Positions 8,581-15,982 of a stretch of 64,000 nucleotides of DNA are shown here, piece after piece (the first letter of the stretch is position 1; every line of letters starts with the position of its first letter). This DNA is from Micromonospora phaseoli (lineage in GTDB: Bacteria; Actinomycetota; Actinomycetes; Mycobacteriales; Micromonosporaceae), in assembly GCF_900109115.1 (NCBI RefSeq), contig NZ_FNYV01000004.1, positions 310,001-374,000 of the forward strand, written 5' to 3'. The translations under genes and the position numbers were made by a program. Under the pieces are notes generated by a model, which had not been told where the DNA came from, searched no databases, and was given only the letters and a program-made list of their open reading frames with translations.

Positions 8581-10023
8581 TCAACAGATCAGCAGGCCGT
8601 GGTGGGTGCCGGCGTCGCGCAGCGCGGCGAGGGCGTCGGCCACCGCCAGCGGCGCCGGGCTGGGCAGGTCGTACGGCTGGGCGCGGAGCACCTCGGTGGC
8701 CCGGCGGGTGGGTACCGAGGTGACCGGGTAGCCCCGGGCCGAGGTGCGGTCCAGGGCCCGTCGCCGCCGGCCGAATCCCGCGATCGCCAGCCACTGGGGT
8801 AACCCGGCCAGCGCCGGCGAGCGTACCCCCGGCGGCTCCGGCAGCACGTCGACCGAGCTGAACGACTCGCTGCCGGCCAGCCACCACTCCACCTGCTCGA
8901 CGCTGCGCCGGGCGGCATTCTCGCACCAGTACGGCACCAGGCCGGCGCGGATCACCTGCCACGGATCGAGCAGCCGGCCGCATTCGACCACCAACCGGTC
9001 ACCGGTCTTGCCGGCGGCGCGCAGCCACCGGCGGTACAGGTCGGCGGTGGCCGCGCTGAGCACCTCCGGCGCGGGGAAGAGGATCCGGTGCAACGGATGT
9101 CCGCGCCGGGCGGCCCATTCCCGCGCTCCGCGTTCGAAACCGGACTCCACGCCGTGCTCGGCGACACCGGGCGGAGCGGAGACCTCCGGCGGCTCCCAGT
9201 GCGCGCTGTCACCGCCGGCCGAACGCAGCACCTGGCGCAGCGCGTGACTGTCGGGGTGGAAGTCCACCGGGTTCAGGCCGCTGGCCGGGGAGCCCAACTG
9301 GAAGCTGTGCCCGTCGGCGGCGTCGACCACCGGCCAGGTCCGCGTGTCGTGCAGCACCAGCACCGGCGTACCCGGGGCCAGCCGCTCGGTCAGAAACCTG
9401 CGGTACGCGGCCGGCAGCGCCCGCCAGCGGCCGGTCAGCGCCACGGTCGCCCCGGCCAGCGCGCCCCGGCTGGCCGGGCAGTGCACCTGACGCAGATGCA
9501 GATCGGGGTTGCCGGCGAGGATCCGTCCGGCGAGCGCGGCACCGTGGTCCATGGCGGGGCGGGGACGGTCCACCGCGCCCTGCGGCCAGTGTGCGGTCAT
9601 CTCGAAGCCGGCGGGCAGCCACGGCATCCCGAGCGCCACCGCGAGGTGCGCGGCGCTGCCGTGCGGCGAGCCGAGCAGCACTCCCGGGTACCGGCGGCGC
9701 GGGTACTGGTCGACGAACCACTGGGCGACGCGGGCCGCGTCGACCTCCGCTGCCTGCCCGGCGGTGAGGGCGATCCGGCCGGCGGTGCGGATCGCGGCGG
9801 CCCGACGGACCGGGTCGGGCGTGCCGGCGAAGCGGGACACCGGCCCAACCCGGCCGAGGTCGGCGCAGTCGGTGCCGCGTAACGCGCGGGCGGTGGCCGC
9901 GACCAGGATCCGGGCGGTGCTGCCGGGCGCCACCACCCGGTCGCCGGCCATCCCGGCGCCGGCCGCCGTGAGCCCCGGGCGCACCTTGCGCACCGGCCCC
10001 ACCTTGCCTCGTTCGCTCACCAC
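8581..10023 (-). CDS. Protein of unknown function, 480 residues
   Basis: I do not recognise a family. The frame is long, starts with GTG codons at 10023 and 10020, and has protein-like composition throughout. There is no signal peptide or clear membrane helix. Segments such as VLLGSPHGSAAHLAVALGMP (about 115-135) and LVLHDTRTWPVVDAADGHSF (about 225-245) look like strands and loops of an alpha/beta fold. A second half rich in Trp, Arg and Leu contains GDRLVVECGRLLDPWQVI and WLAIAGFGRRRRALD. It is the only plausible gene in this interval, and its neighbours on the same strand are 180 bases away. A lineage-specific enzyme is possible, but no catalytic motif is evident. Confidence 0.7.
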   Translation of the reverse strand: MVSERGKVGPVRKVRPGLTAAGAGMAGDRVVAPGSTARILVAATARALRGTDCADLGRVGPVSRFAGTPDPVRRAAAIRTAGRIALTAGQAAEVDAARVAQWFVDQYPRRRYPGVLLGSPHGSAAHLAVALGMPWLPAGFEMTAHWPQGAVDRPRPAMDHGAALAGRILAGNPDLHLRQVHCPASRGALAGATVALTGRWRALPAAYRRFLTERLAPGTPVLVLHDTRTWPVVDAADGHSFQLGSPASGLNPVDFHPDSHALRQVLRSAGGDSAHWEPPEVSAPPGVAEHGVESGFERGAREWAARRGHPLHRILFPAPEVLSAATADLYRRWLRAAGKTGDRLVVECGRLLDPWQVIRAGLVPYWCENAARRSVEQVEWWLAGSESFSSVDVLPEPPGVRSPALAGLPQWLAIAGFGRRRRALDRTSARGYPVTSVPTRRATEVLRAQPYDLPSPAPLAVADALAALRDAGTHHGLLIC

Positions 10024-10085
10024 GCGGCCCGGCTTCCCGCCTCGATGCGGCTTAAACTGGGCATCCCTCCACCGAACGGCATCAA

Positions 10086-10208
10086 TCAGGTGATCTTGGC
10101 CGTTCCCGGCGACAGCGGCCAGGCCGGAGCTCGGTGACCGAAGACGTTCGGAATCCGCCAGGCCGCCAGCCGGGTGACGACCGCGTCCGGGACGTCCGGG
10201 TCAGGCAC
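10086..10208 (-). CDS. Possible 40-residue ORF overlapping the end of the Rv2629-like gene
   Basis: A GTG at 10208 lies inside the stop region of the upstream gene (10201-11319) and opens a 40-codon frame ending in TGA at 10086. The peptide starts VPDPDVPDAVVTRLAAW and continues through RIPNVFGHRAPAW to a stop. Its composition is more protein-like than random high-GC sequence, and the overlap would allow translational coupling. There is no independent ribosome binding site. It could be a real small protein, the decayed tail of a longer gene, or chance. Confidence 0.3.
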   Translation of the reverse strand: MPDPDVPDAVVTRLAAWRIPNVFGHRAPAWPLSPGTAKIT

Positions 10209-11319
10209 CGCCCCGTCCCGGGGTGACCGGGTCGACGTAGCGCAGCACCGCACCCACCCCGTCCACCAGCTCCGGGGCCTCGTCCGGGCCGAGCACGGTC
10301 AGTTCGGCGTCGGTACCGACCAGGGCGCGCACCAGCGCCGCGTCGGCGCGGACCCGTTCCGGCGCGGTCACCGTGGCCAACTGACCGGGGTCGGTGGCGA
10401 TGTCGGTGGCCGCCGGGCCGATCCAGAGCTCACCGTCGGCGGACGGGTCGTCCACGATCAGCATCGTGTCGACCTGGTTGCGCTGCAACGCGGCCACCAC
10501 GGCGTTGAGCCCGGCACCGACGTCCTCCTGGACGCCGAAGCGGTTCAGGGCCGCGTTCACCCGCTGGTCGGCCACCTCGGCGATGGTCTGCACGGTCAGG
10601 TCGTCCAGCAGGCTCTGGTCCGCCCCGCCGGCCCGGGAGCCGGCATCGGTGCGTACCACCATGTTCTGCCAGCGTTCCGGCATCTGCGCCGCGATCATGC
10701 CGGTGGCGCGCAGGTCGCCGGCCACCACGACCACCTCGGCGCCGACCCGTTCAGCCAGCTCCACGGTGGCGGCGGTGACGTCACCGGCATTGTGGTGCCA
10801 CGCCTCCATGGCGGCGCGTTGGTAGCGCGACTGCGACCAGCCGCCAGGCTTGACCCGACGTAGCTGGTAGCCCTCCCGACCCACCACGTGGGCTCGGCGC
10901 GGCACGCCACCGGCGCTGACCGACATCGCGTCGGCGCCGGTTCGGTCGGCCAGCACCCGCACCCACGCGATCTGCTCGCCCCGCTGAGCCAGCAACGGCA
11001 TCACGTGCGGCAACGGGGCGTACGCGGCGAGGTCACGACGTGGCGGGGCGGAGAGGTACTCGGAGAGCACCACCCGACCACCGGTGGCGAACACCGCCAG
11101 GCCGTAGTCGCCGGGCATCGGGTCGTGGCCCCGCACCACCCGGTCGACGGCGGCCATCGTCGGCTCGTCCGCACCCTGCTCGGCCAGTTGCCGTTGCAGG
11201 CCACGCCACCGCAGATCGAGTGCCGGGTGCGCGTCCTCGGTGTTCATCGAGGCGTCCAGGTAGACCGAGCACCACGGGCCTGGACGCTGGTAAAGCGGGC
11301 GCAGGAAGGACAGCTGCAT
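10201..11319 (-). CDS. Rv2629-like, Vms1/bacterial release-factor-fold (baeRF2) protein
   Basis: A cytoplasmic 372-residue protein resembling mycobacterial Rv2629 and the baeRF2 branch of the eRF1/Vms1 superfamily, whose studied members cleave or release peptidyl-tRNA on stalled ribosomes. N-terminal residues 1-135 contain VYLDASMNTEDAHPALDLRW; the central domain contains KPGGWSQSRYQR, where GWSQ fits the GxxQ catalytic loop of Vms1-like proteins; the C-terminal part contains VVVVAGDLRATGMI and TMLIVDDPSADGELWIGP. The start ATG 11319 follows a GGAAAGGGG-like site. A possible 40-residue ORF overlaps its stop. Function in ribosome rescue is from the family, not shown here. Confidence 0.78.
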   Translation of the reverse strand: MQLSFLRPLYQRPGPWCSVYLDASMNTEDAHPALDLRWRGLQRQLAEQGADEPTMAAVDRVVRGHDPMPGDYGLAVFATGGRVVLSEYLSAPPRRDLAAYAPLPHVMPLLAQRGEQIAWVRVLADRTGADAMSVSAGGVPRRAHVVGREGYQLRRVKPGGWSQSRYQRAAMEAWHHNAGDVTAATVELAERVGAEVVVVAGDLRATGMIAAQMPERWQNMVVRTDAGSRAGGADQSLLDDLTVQTIAEVADQRVNAALNRFGVQEDVGAGLNAVVAALQRNQVDTMLIVDDPSADGELWIGPAATDIATDPGQLATVTAPERVRADAALVRALVGTDAELTVLGPDEAPELVDGVGAVLRYVDPVTPGRGGA

Positions 11320-11427
11320 GCTCGACCCCTTTCCAGCTCGGCCCAGCGCTTACCCGCGCCATCCGGCTTGTCACCTGCCGGCAACCGCGTGACGGGTTTT
11401 CATTCACGTCGACCGACCCCGAGGATC

Positions 11428-11442
11428 GATACGATCTGTATC
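11428..11442. promoter_or_regulatory. GATAC-N5-GTATC palindrome upstream of membrane protein gene
   Basis: GATAC-GATCT-GTATC forms a perfect 5-bp inverted repeat 25 bases upstream of the ATG at 11468. Most of the same string (TACGATCT, then GTATCCG) recurs at 47445 upstream of an orphan response regulator gene. It contains TACGAT, which fits the TAnnnT form of an actinobacterial -10 box, so it may be a promoter core, an operator or both. Confidence 0.3.
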
Positions 11443-11467
11443 CGGAAGCGGACTCTGGGTGGTGGTC

Positions 11468-12007
11468 ATGGACACGACATCGTATTCCCGGCGTAGCCTG
11501 CACCCCACCGGCCGGATCCTCACCGCGCAGATCGTGCGCCTGATGGACGGCTACCCCCGGGAGGTACGGGTGGGGCAGCCGGTGCTGGTGGTGGTGCTCG
11601 CCGCCGCCGGCGTGGCCGGGCTGCTCGCCAAGCTGGTGCGGGCCCTGCTGTCGGCCGGTTCCGGCACCGGCCGGCGCAGCTTCAAGGACCTGAAGAAGGG
11701 CCCGGAATACCTGGTCACCCCGGTCCGGCTGCGGGACGCCGACGGCAAGCTGTACGAGGTGGAGCTGCACGGGCACCTGCCACAGAGCGCGCTGCACCCG
11801 GGCGACCAGGTCCAGCTCACCCTGCGCGACCAGGGCGATCCCGACCTCGCACCGAAGATCGAGCGGATCGTCAACCTCACCACCGCGCAGCTGCTGCGCC
11901 CACGCACTGCCACGATGTGGTCGCACCTGGGCCCGTCGCTGCTGTTGCAGGCGGTGCTGGGCGGGCTGGTGCTCGCCACGGTGGCCGCCTGCACCGCGCT
12001 GACCTGA
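11468..12007 (+). CDS. Two-helix membrane protein of unknown function
   Basis: A 179-residue protein from ATG 11468. One hydrophobic helix (VLVVVLAAAGVAGLLAKLV, about residues 40-60) and a second at the C-terminus (LLLQAVLGGLVLATVAACT) flank a soluble segment of about 85 residues. That segment is beta-rich (LVTPVRLRDADGKLYEVELHG, then HPGDQVQLTLR), and its alternation suggests a small OB-like barrel, which is inference. No enzymatic motif is present. GTG codons at 11459 and 11462 are alternative starts. Confidence 0.7.
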   Translation: MDTTSYSRRSLHPTGRILTAQIVRLMDGYPREVRVGQPVLVVVLAAAGVAGLLAKLVRALLSAGSGTGRRSFKDLKKGPEYLVTPVRLRDADGKLYEVELHGHLPQSALHPGDQVQLTLRDQGDPDLAPKIERIVNLTTAQLLRPRTATMWSHLGPSLLLQAVLGGLVLATVAACTALT

Positions 12008-12070
12008 GCACCCCGTCGGCCGGCCCGTCCCCCGGGTTTCGGCTCCGCTGGCGGGGGCACTGGTGCCGGC

Positions 12071-12940
12071 ATGTTCCCCGGGTTCACGCTGGAGGAGATC
12101 GACGTCGGCCCGGTGCGGCTGCGGGTACGCCACGGCGGCTCGGGTCCACCGGTGGTGCTGCTGCACGGGCATCCGCGTACCCACGTCACCTGGCACCGGG
12201 TGGCGCCGCTGCTCGCCGACGATCACACGGTGATCTGCCCGGACCTGCGCGGCTACGGCGGTTCGTCGAAGCCGCCGAGCACCCCCGACCACACCACCTA
12301 CGCGAAACGGGCGATGGCCGGTGACGTGGTGCGGCTGCTCGACGCGCTCGGGCACCGCCGCGCGGCGGTCGTCGGGCACGACCGCGGGGCGTACGCGGCG
12401 ATGCGTACCGCCCTGGACCACCCGGACCGGGTCACCCAGCTCGCGGTGCTCGACGGGGTCCCGATCGGTGAGGCCCTGGCCCGCTGCGACGCCCGGTTCG
12501 CCGCCCGCTGGTGGCACTGGTTCTTCCTCGGCCAGCTCGGCAAGCCCGCCGAGCGGGTGATCAACGCGGACCCGGACGCCTGGTACGGCGGCTCCCCCGA
12601 GATGATGGGCCAGCAGGCGTACGACGACTACCGCCGGGCCATCCACGACCCGGCCACGGTGCACGCGATGTGTGAGGACTACCGGGCCGGACTGGGGCCG
12701 GACCGGGCGGCCGACGACGCCGACCGGGCCGCCGGGCGCCGCATCGGCTGCCCGGTGTTGTTCGCCTGGTCCACCCGCGACGACATGGTCGACCTGTACG
12801 GCGATCCGGCGGCGATCTGGCGGGACTGGGCCGACGACGTGCGGGCGGTGCCGATCGAGTCGGGACACCACATGGCCGAGGAAGCCCCCGACCAGCTCGC
12901 CGAGACGCTGCGCGGGTTCCTGGCCGACGGGCCGTCGTGA
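12071..12940 (+). CDS. Alpha/beta hydrolase of the haloacetate dehalogenase type
   Basis: A 289-residue cytoplasmic alpha/beta-hydrolase. VVLLHGHPRT gives the oxyanion loop, DLRGYGGSSKP a typical following loop, and GHDRGAYAAMR the nucleophile elbow with Asp instead of Ser, as in haloalkane/haloacetate dehalogenases and epoxide hydrolases. RWWHWFF matches the His-Trp halide site of fluoroacetate dehalogenase, and EDYRAG its substrate Tyr. The catalytic His is in ESGHHMAEE. The second carboxylate-binding Arg of fluoroacetate dehalogenase (DRGGR) is Tyr here (DRGAY), so the natural substrate may not be a haloacetate. The start ATG 12071 (MFPGF) matches the family N-terminus, although no strong ribosome binding site is visible. 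Confidence 0.85.
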   Translation: MFPGFTLEEIDVGPVRLRVRHGGSGPPVVLLHGHPRTHVTWHRVAPLLADDHTVICPDLRGYGGSSKPPSTPDHTTYAKRAMAGDVVRLLDALGHRRAAVVGHDRGAYAAMRTALDHPDRVTQLAVLDGVPIGEALARCDARFAARWWHWFFLGQLGKPAERVINADPDAWYGGSPEMMGQQAYDDYRRAIHDPATVHAMCEDYRAGLGPDRAADDADRAAGRRIGCPVLFAWSTRDDMVDLYGDPAAIWRDWADDVRAVPIESGHHMAEEAPDQLAETLRGFLADGPS

Positions 12941-13061
12941 GCACTCGCGGCGCGAGACGGCACGGTGCCGAGGGCCCGGATGCTCACGGCCTGGATGCTC
13001 AAGGCCCGGCTGAAGCCGCCCGCCGACATGCTCCGGCCGGGCGGTCCGGGTACGGGTGGGG

Positions 13062-13406
13062 TCAGCCGACCGGCACCGGCTCGCGAGCCGGCTCGGTGGT
13101 GGCGAGCATGCCGCGCCGGCGGGCCCACCGCTCGAAGACCAGGGTGGCGAAGGGCGGCACGGCGCAGGCCAGCGCCACGGCGGTGGCCAGCAGGCTCCAC
13201 CGGTGCACCCGGGCCACGGCCAGCACCAGCACCCCGTACGCCACGAAGAGCGCGCCGTGGATCGGGCCGAAGACCTGCACTCCCAGTTCGTTTCCGGGCG
13301 GGCCGTACTTGGCCGCCATTCCGGCCAGCAGACCGGCCCAGGAGACCGCCTCCGCGATCGCCGCCACCACGAACAGCCGGGTCACCTTTTCACGCACGCC
13401 GGACAT
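13062..13406 (-). CDS. DUF3817 integral membrane protein
   Basis: A 114-residue membrane protein starting MSGVREKVTRLFVVAA. It has three hydrophobic helices (about 8-30, 40-62, 68-88) and the motif PPGNELGVQVFGPIHGALFVAY, characteristic of DUF3817 proteins. The molecular role of the family is unknown. ATG 13406 is chosen because the upstream extension of the frame is antisense to the next gene. The C-terminus is short and charged. It is divergent from the GCS2-type ligase gene. Confidence 0.85.
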   Translation of the reverse strand: MSGVREKVTRLFVVAAIAEAVSWAGLLAGMAAKYGPPGNELGVQVFGPIHGALFVAYGVLVLAVARVHRWSLLATAVALACAVPPFATLVFERWARRRGMLATTEPAREPVPVG

Positions 13407-13568
13407 GCTACCGGCGCGGCCCGGACCGCCACCGCAGGCCAGGAACCCGAGCGGCGACGTCGGGCGGCGGGGCGGCGCGCCGAATGGTGGACAACCCGGC
13501 GGTCCGGGCTTCCCTCGGTGGCATGGACATGCGACGTTGGGGGTACCAGCGGTGACAGGGTGGTGACC

Positions 13569-15047
13569 ATGGGCGAGGAAGTCGGCGTGCAGACCTTCAG
13601 CCGCCAGGACCGGGCTCGCTACCGGGACAAGGTACGCCGTTGCCTCGACGTCTTCGCCGAGATGCTGCGCGAGTCCCGGTTCGAGGTCGACCGGCCGATG
13701 ACCGGGCTGGAGATCGAGCTGAACCTGGTCGACGACGACTCGATGCCGACGATGCGCAACGCCGACGTGCTGCGAGCGGTGGCCGACCCGAGCTTCCAGA
13801 CCGAGCTCGGCCAGTTCAACATCGAGATCAACGTCGCGCCCCGGCGGTTGGCCGGCACCGGCACCGCCGAGTTCGAGGAGCACGTACGGGCCAGCCTGAA
13901 CGTGGCCGACCAGCAGGCCCGGACGGTCGGCGCGCGGTTGGTCATGATCGGCATCCTGCCCACCGTGCTGCCCGAGCACCTGACCGCCGCCACCCTGTCG
14001 GCCAATCCCCGCTACGCGCTGCTCAACGAGCAGATCTTCGCCGCCCGGGGCGAGGACCTGCGGATCGCCGTCAACGGGGTGGAGAGGCTCGCGGTCACCG
14101 CCGACACGATCACCCCGGAGGCGGCCTGCACCAGCACCCAGTTCCACCTCCAGGTCGGTCCGAACCAGTTCGCCGACTACTGGAACGCCGCCCAGGCCAT
14201 CGCCGGGATCCAGGTGGCGCTCGGCGCCAACTCGCCGCTGTTCTTCGGCCGGGAGCTGTGGCGCGAGACCCGCATCCCGCTGTTCCAGCAGGCCACCGAC
14301 ACCCGCCCCGAGGAGATCAAGACACAGGGCGTACGCCCCCGGGTGTGGTTCGGGGAGCGCTGGATCACCTCGGTGTTCGACCTGTTCGAGGAGAACGTGC
14401 GCTTCTTTCCGGCGCTGCTGCCGGTCTGCGACCCCGAGGACCCCGCCGAGACGCTCGCCGGCGGCGGCGTACCGGCCCTGGCGGAGTTGCGGCTGCACAA
14501 CGGCACCATCTACCGGTGGAACCGGCCCGTCTACGACGTGTCCAAGGGCCGCCCGCACCTGCGGGTGGAGAACCGGGTCCTACCCGCCGGGCCGACCGTG
14601 CTGGACACCGTCGCCAACGGAGCGTTCTACTTCGGACTCGTCCGCGCGCTCGCCGAGGCGGATCGGCCGTTGTGGTCGCAGATGTCGTTCAGCGCCGCCG
14701 AGGAGAACTTCAACACCTGCGCCCGGCACGGCATCGACGCCCACGTCTTCTGGCCCGGCCTGGGCTACCTTCCGGTGACCGAGCTGGTGCTGCGCCGGCT
14801 GCTGCCGCTGGCCCATCACGGCCTGGACCGCTGGGGCGTCGAGCCGGACGAGCGGGACCGGCTGCTCGGCGTCATCGAACAGCGCTGCCTTACCGGCCGC
14901 AACGGCGCCAGTTGGCAGGTGGCGACGCTGCACCGGCTGGAGTCGACCGACCAGCTCGACCGCCCGGAGGCCCTGCGCGAGGTGGTCCGGCACTACGTGG
15001 AGCTGATGCACAGCAACCGCCCCGTCCACGAGTGGCCGATCCCCTGA
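13569..15047 (+). CDS. Glutamate-cysteine ligase family 2 (GCS2) protein
   Basis: An ATP-dependent carboxylate-amine ligase of 492 residues. GLEIELNLVDDDSMP (about 45-60) carries the acidic metal/ATP residues. FQTELGQFNIEINVAPR, IGILPTVLPEHLT, STQFHLQVGPNQFADYWN and RPHLRVENRVLPAGPTVLD are all GCS2-type segments. In actinobacteria this family makes gamma-glutamylcysteine or related gamma-glutamyl amides; the exact substrate cannot be fixed from sequence, and no egtBCD-like partners are adjacent. ATG 13569 is preferred because the much longer open frame upstream overlaps the DUF3817 promoter region and looks non-coding. Confidence 0.88.
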   Translation: MGEEVGVQTFSRQDRARYRDKVRRCLDVFAEMLRESRFEVDRPMTGLEIELNLVDDDSMPTMRNADVLRAVADPSFQTELGQFNIEINVAPRRLAGTGTAEFEEHVRASLNVADQQARTVGARLVMIGILPTVLPEHLTAATLSANPRYALLNEQIFAARGEDLRIAVNGVERLAVTADTITPEAACTSTQFHLQVGPNQFADYWNAAQAIAGIQVALGANSPLFFGRELWRETRIPLFQQATDTRPEEIKTQGVRPRVWFGERWITSVFDLFEENVRFFPALLPVCDPEDPAETLAGGGVPALAELRLHNGTIYRWNRPVYDVSKGRPHLRVENRVLPAGPTVLDTVANGAFYFGLVRALAEADRPLWSQMSFSAAEENFNTCARHGIDAHVFWPGLGYLPVTELVLRRLLPLAHHGLDRWGVEPDERDRLLGVIEQRCLTGRNGASWQVATLHRLESTDQLDRPEALREVVRHYVELMHSNRPVHEWPIP

Positions 15048-15059
15048 CCGGCCCGTCGC

Positions 15060-15262
15060 CCCGCCCGCCGGCGAGCAGGGCGTCGTCGCGTCCGGCGTCC
15101 CGCTCGGCGCGGTCGGAGAGCACGGCCAGCACGATCGGAGCCCGGTCGGGCGGCCAGATGACGGCGATGTCGTTGCGGGTGCCGTAGTCGGTCCACCACG
15201 CCGACCTCGTGCCGCAGGTTGAGCAGCGTGCCGGTCTTCGACGACTCCGAACGGATGTAAAA
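15060..15262 (-). pseudogene. Remnant of a class A beta-lactamase, frameshifted
   Basis: On the minus strand one frame reads SESSKTGTLLNLRHEVG, including the KTG box of class A beta-lactamases. The adjacent frame then continues TDYGTRNDIAVIWPPDRAP and IVLAVLSDRAERDAG, the family's C-terminal beta-strand region. A single frame change near 15195 joins them. The N-terminal two thirds, including the SxxK and SDN motifs, are absent. This is a decayed gene end, not a functional enzyme. It lies between the GCS2-type gene and an AT-richer promoter region, so it may mark an old insertion or deletion junction. Confidence 0.75.
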
Positions 15263-15267
15263 GTTTC

Positions 15268-15296
15268 TAGACATGAAGTCAAAGACGTATTACTCT
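15268..15296 (+). promoter_or_regulatory. Candidate sigma-70 promoter for membrane protein/XRE/reductase operon
   Basis: TAGACA (15268-15273) and TACTCT (15291-15296) are separated by exactly 17 bases, in the most AT-rich stretch of this part of the window (15250-15325). The likely transcription start near 15303 leaves a 30-base leader to the ATG at 15333. Confidence 0.5.
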
Positions 15297-15332
15297 ATGC
15301 GTGTCAATGATTCTTTACATCGGGAGCCGGTC

Positions 15333-15761
15333 ATGACGCACGAGGAGAAACGCGCCTGGATCATGCTGGTGGTCAGCGTGGTCGCCTACACCGGCTACGC
15401 GGCCGTGCTGCTGAGCCGGACCGACGGCGGCTCACTGACCGCGACGCCGTACGCCGCAGCTCTGCTCTGGACGGTCGGCGGGGCCATCGTGGCGAGCATC
15501 CTGGCCGAGATCGGCATGGGCGTGCTGAACCCACGGGCCTCCCGGGTCACCGACGCCCGGGACCGGGAGATCGGGCGGCTCGGCGACCACGTCGGGCAGG
15601 CGTTCGTGGTGATCGGCGCGGTGTCGGCGATGCTGATGGCGCTGGCGCAGTGGCACTGGTTCTGGATCGCCAACGTGATCTACCTGTGCTTCGTGCTGTC
15701 GGCAGTCGTCGGCTCGCTGGCCAAGGTGATCGCGTACCGCAGGGGCGTGCCGCAGTGGTGA
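15333..15761 (+). CDS. Small four-helix membrane protein, partner of XRE regulator
   Basis: A 142-residue integral membrane protein with four hydrophobic segments (WIMLVVSVVAYTGYAAVLL, AALLWTVGGAIVASILAEIGMG, GQAFVVIGAVSAMLMALAQW, IANVIYLCFVLSAVVGSL). ATG 15333 (MTHEEKRAW) has GGGAG six bases upstream and is preferred to the longer frame starting in the AT-rich promoter. It overlaps the XRE gene (GTGA), and that gene overlaps the reductase gene, so the three form one operon. Small membrane proteins of this type are often paired with a short HTH regulator; the function is unknown. Confidence 0.82.
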   Translation: MTHEEKRAWIMLVVSVVAYTGYAAVLLSRTDGGSLTATPYAAALLWTVGGAIVASILAEIGMGVLNPRASRVTDARDREIGRLGDHVGQAFVVIGAVSAMLMALAQWHWFWIANVIYLCFVLSAVVGSLAKVIAYRRGVPQW

Positions 15762-15982
15762 AGCCGACCCGCGTCACCAACAACATCCGGGCGCTGCGCT
15801 TCGCGCGTGACGAGATGACCCAGGCCGAACTCGCCGAGCGGATCGGCGTGACCCGGCAGACCGTCATCGCCATCGAACAGGGCCGCTACTCCCCCTCGCT
15901 GGAGATGGCGTTCCGGATCGCCCACGTGTTCGGCGTACGGCTCGACGACGTGTTCCAGTACCCCGAGGAGGCGGCACCGTGA
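15758..15982 (+). CDS. Short XRE-family transcriptional regulator
   Basis: A 74-residue DNA-binding protein consisting almost entirely of one helix-turn-helix domain: MTQAELAERIGVTRQTVIAIEQ (scaffold and recognition helices), then YSPSLEMAFRIAHVFGVRLDDVF. It belongs to the compact Cro/CI-like group without a sensor domain. The start is GTG 15758, which overlaps the preceding stop by four bases; its own stop overlaps the next GTG. It probably regulates its own operon, and the AT-rich region at 15250-15325 is the natural place for its operator (inference). Confidence 0.9.
   Translation: MKPTRVTNNIRALRFARDEMTQAELAERIGVTRQTVIAIEQGRYSPSLEMAFRIAHVFGVRLDDVFQYPEEAAP

Noticed and set aside
12965..13000. 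Two copies of GGATGCTCAMGGCCY in tandem
   Set aside because: Only two imperfect 15-bp units; no further structure.
13056..13568. 171-residue N-terminal extension of the GCS2-type ligase
   Set aside because: Overlaps the DUF3817 gene on the other strand and has no family similarity; ATG 13569 matches the family start.
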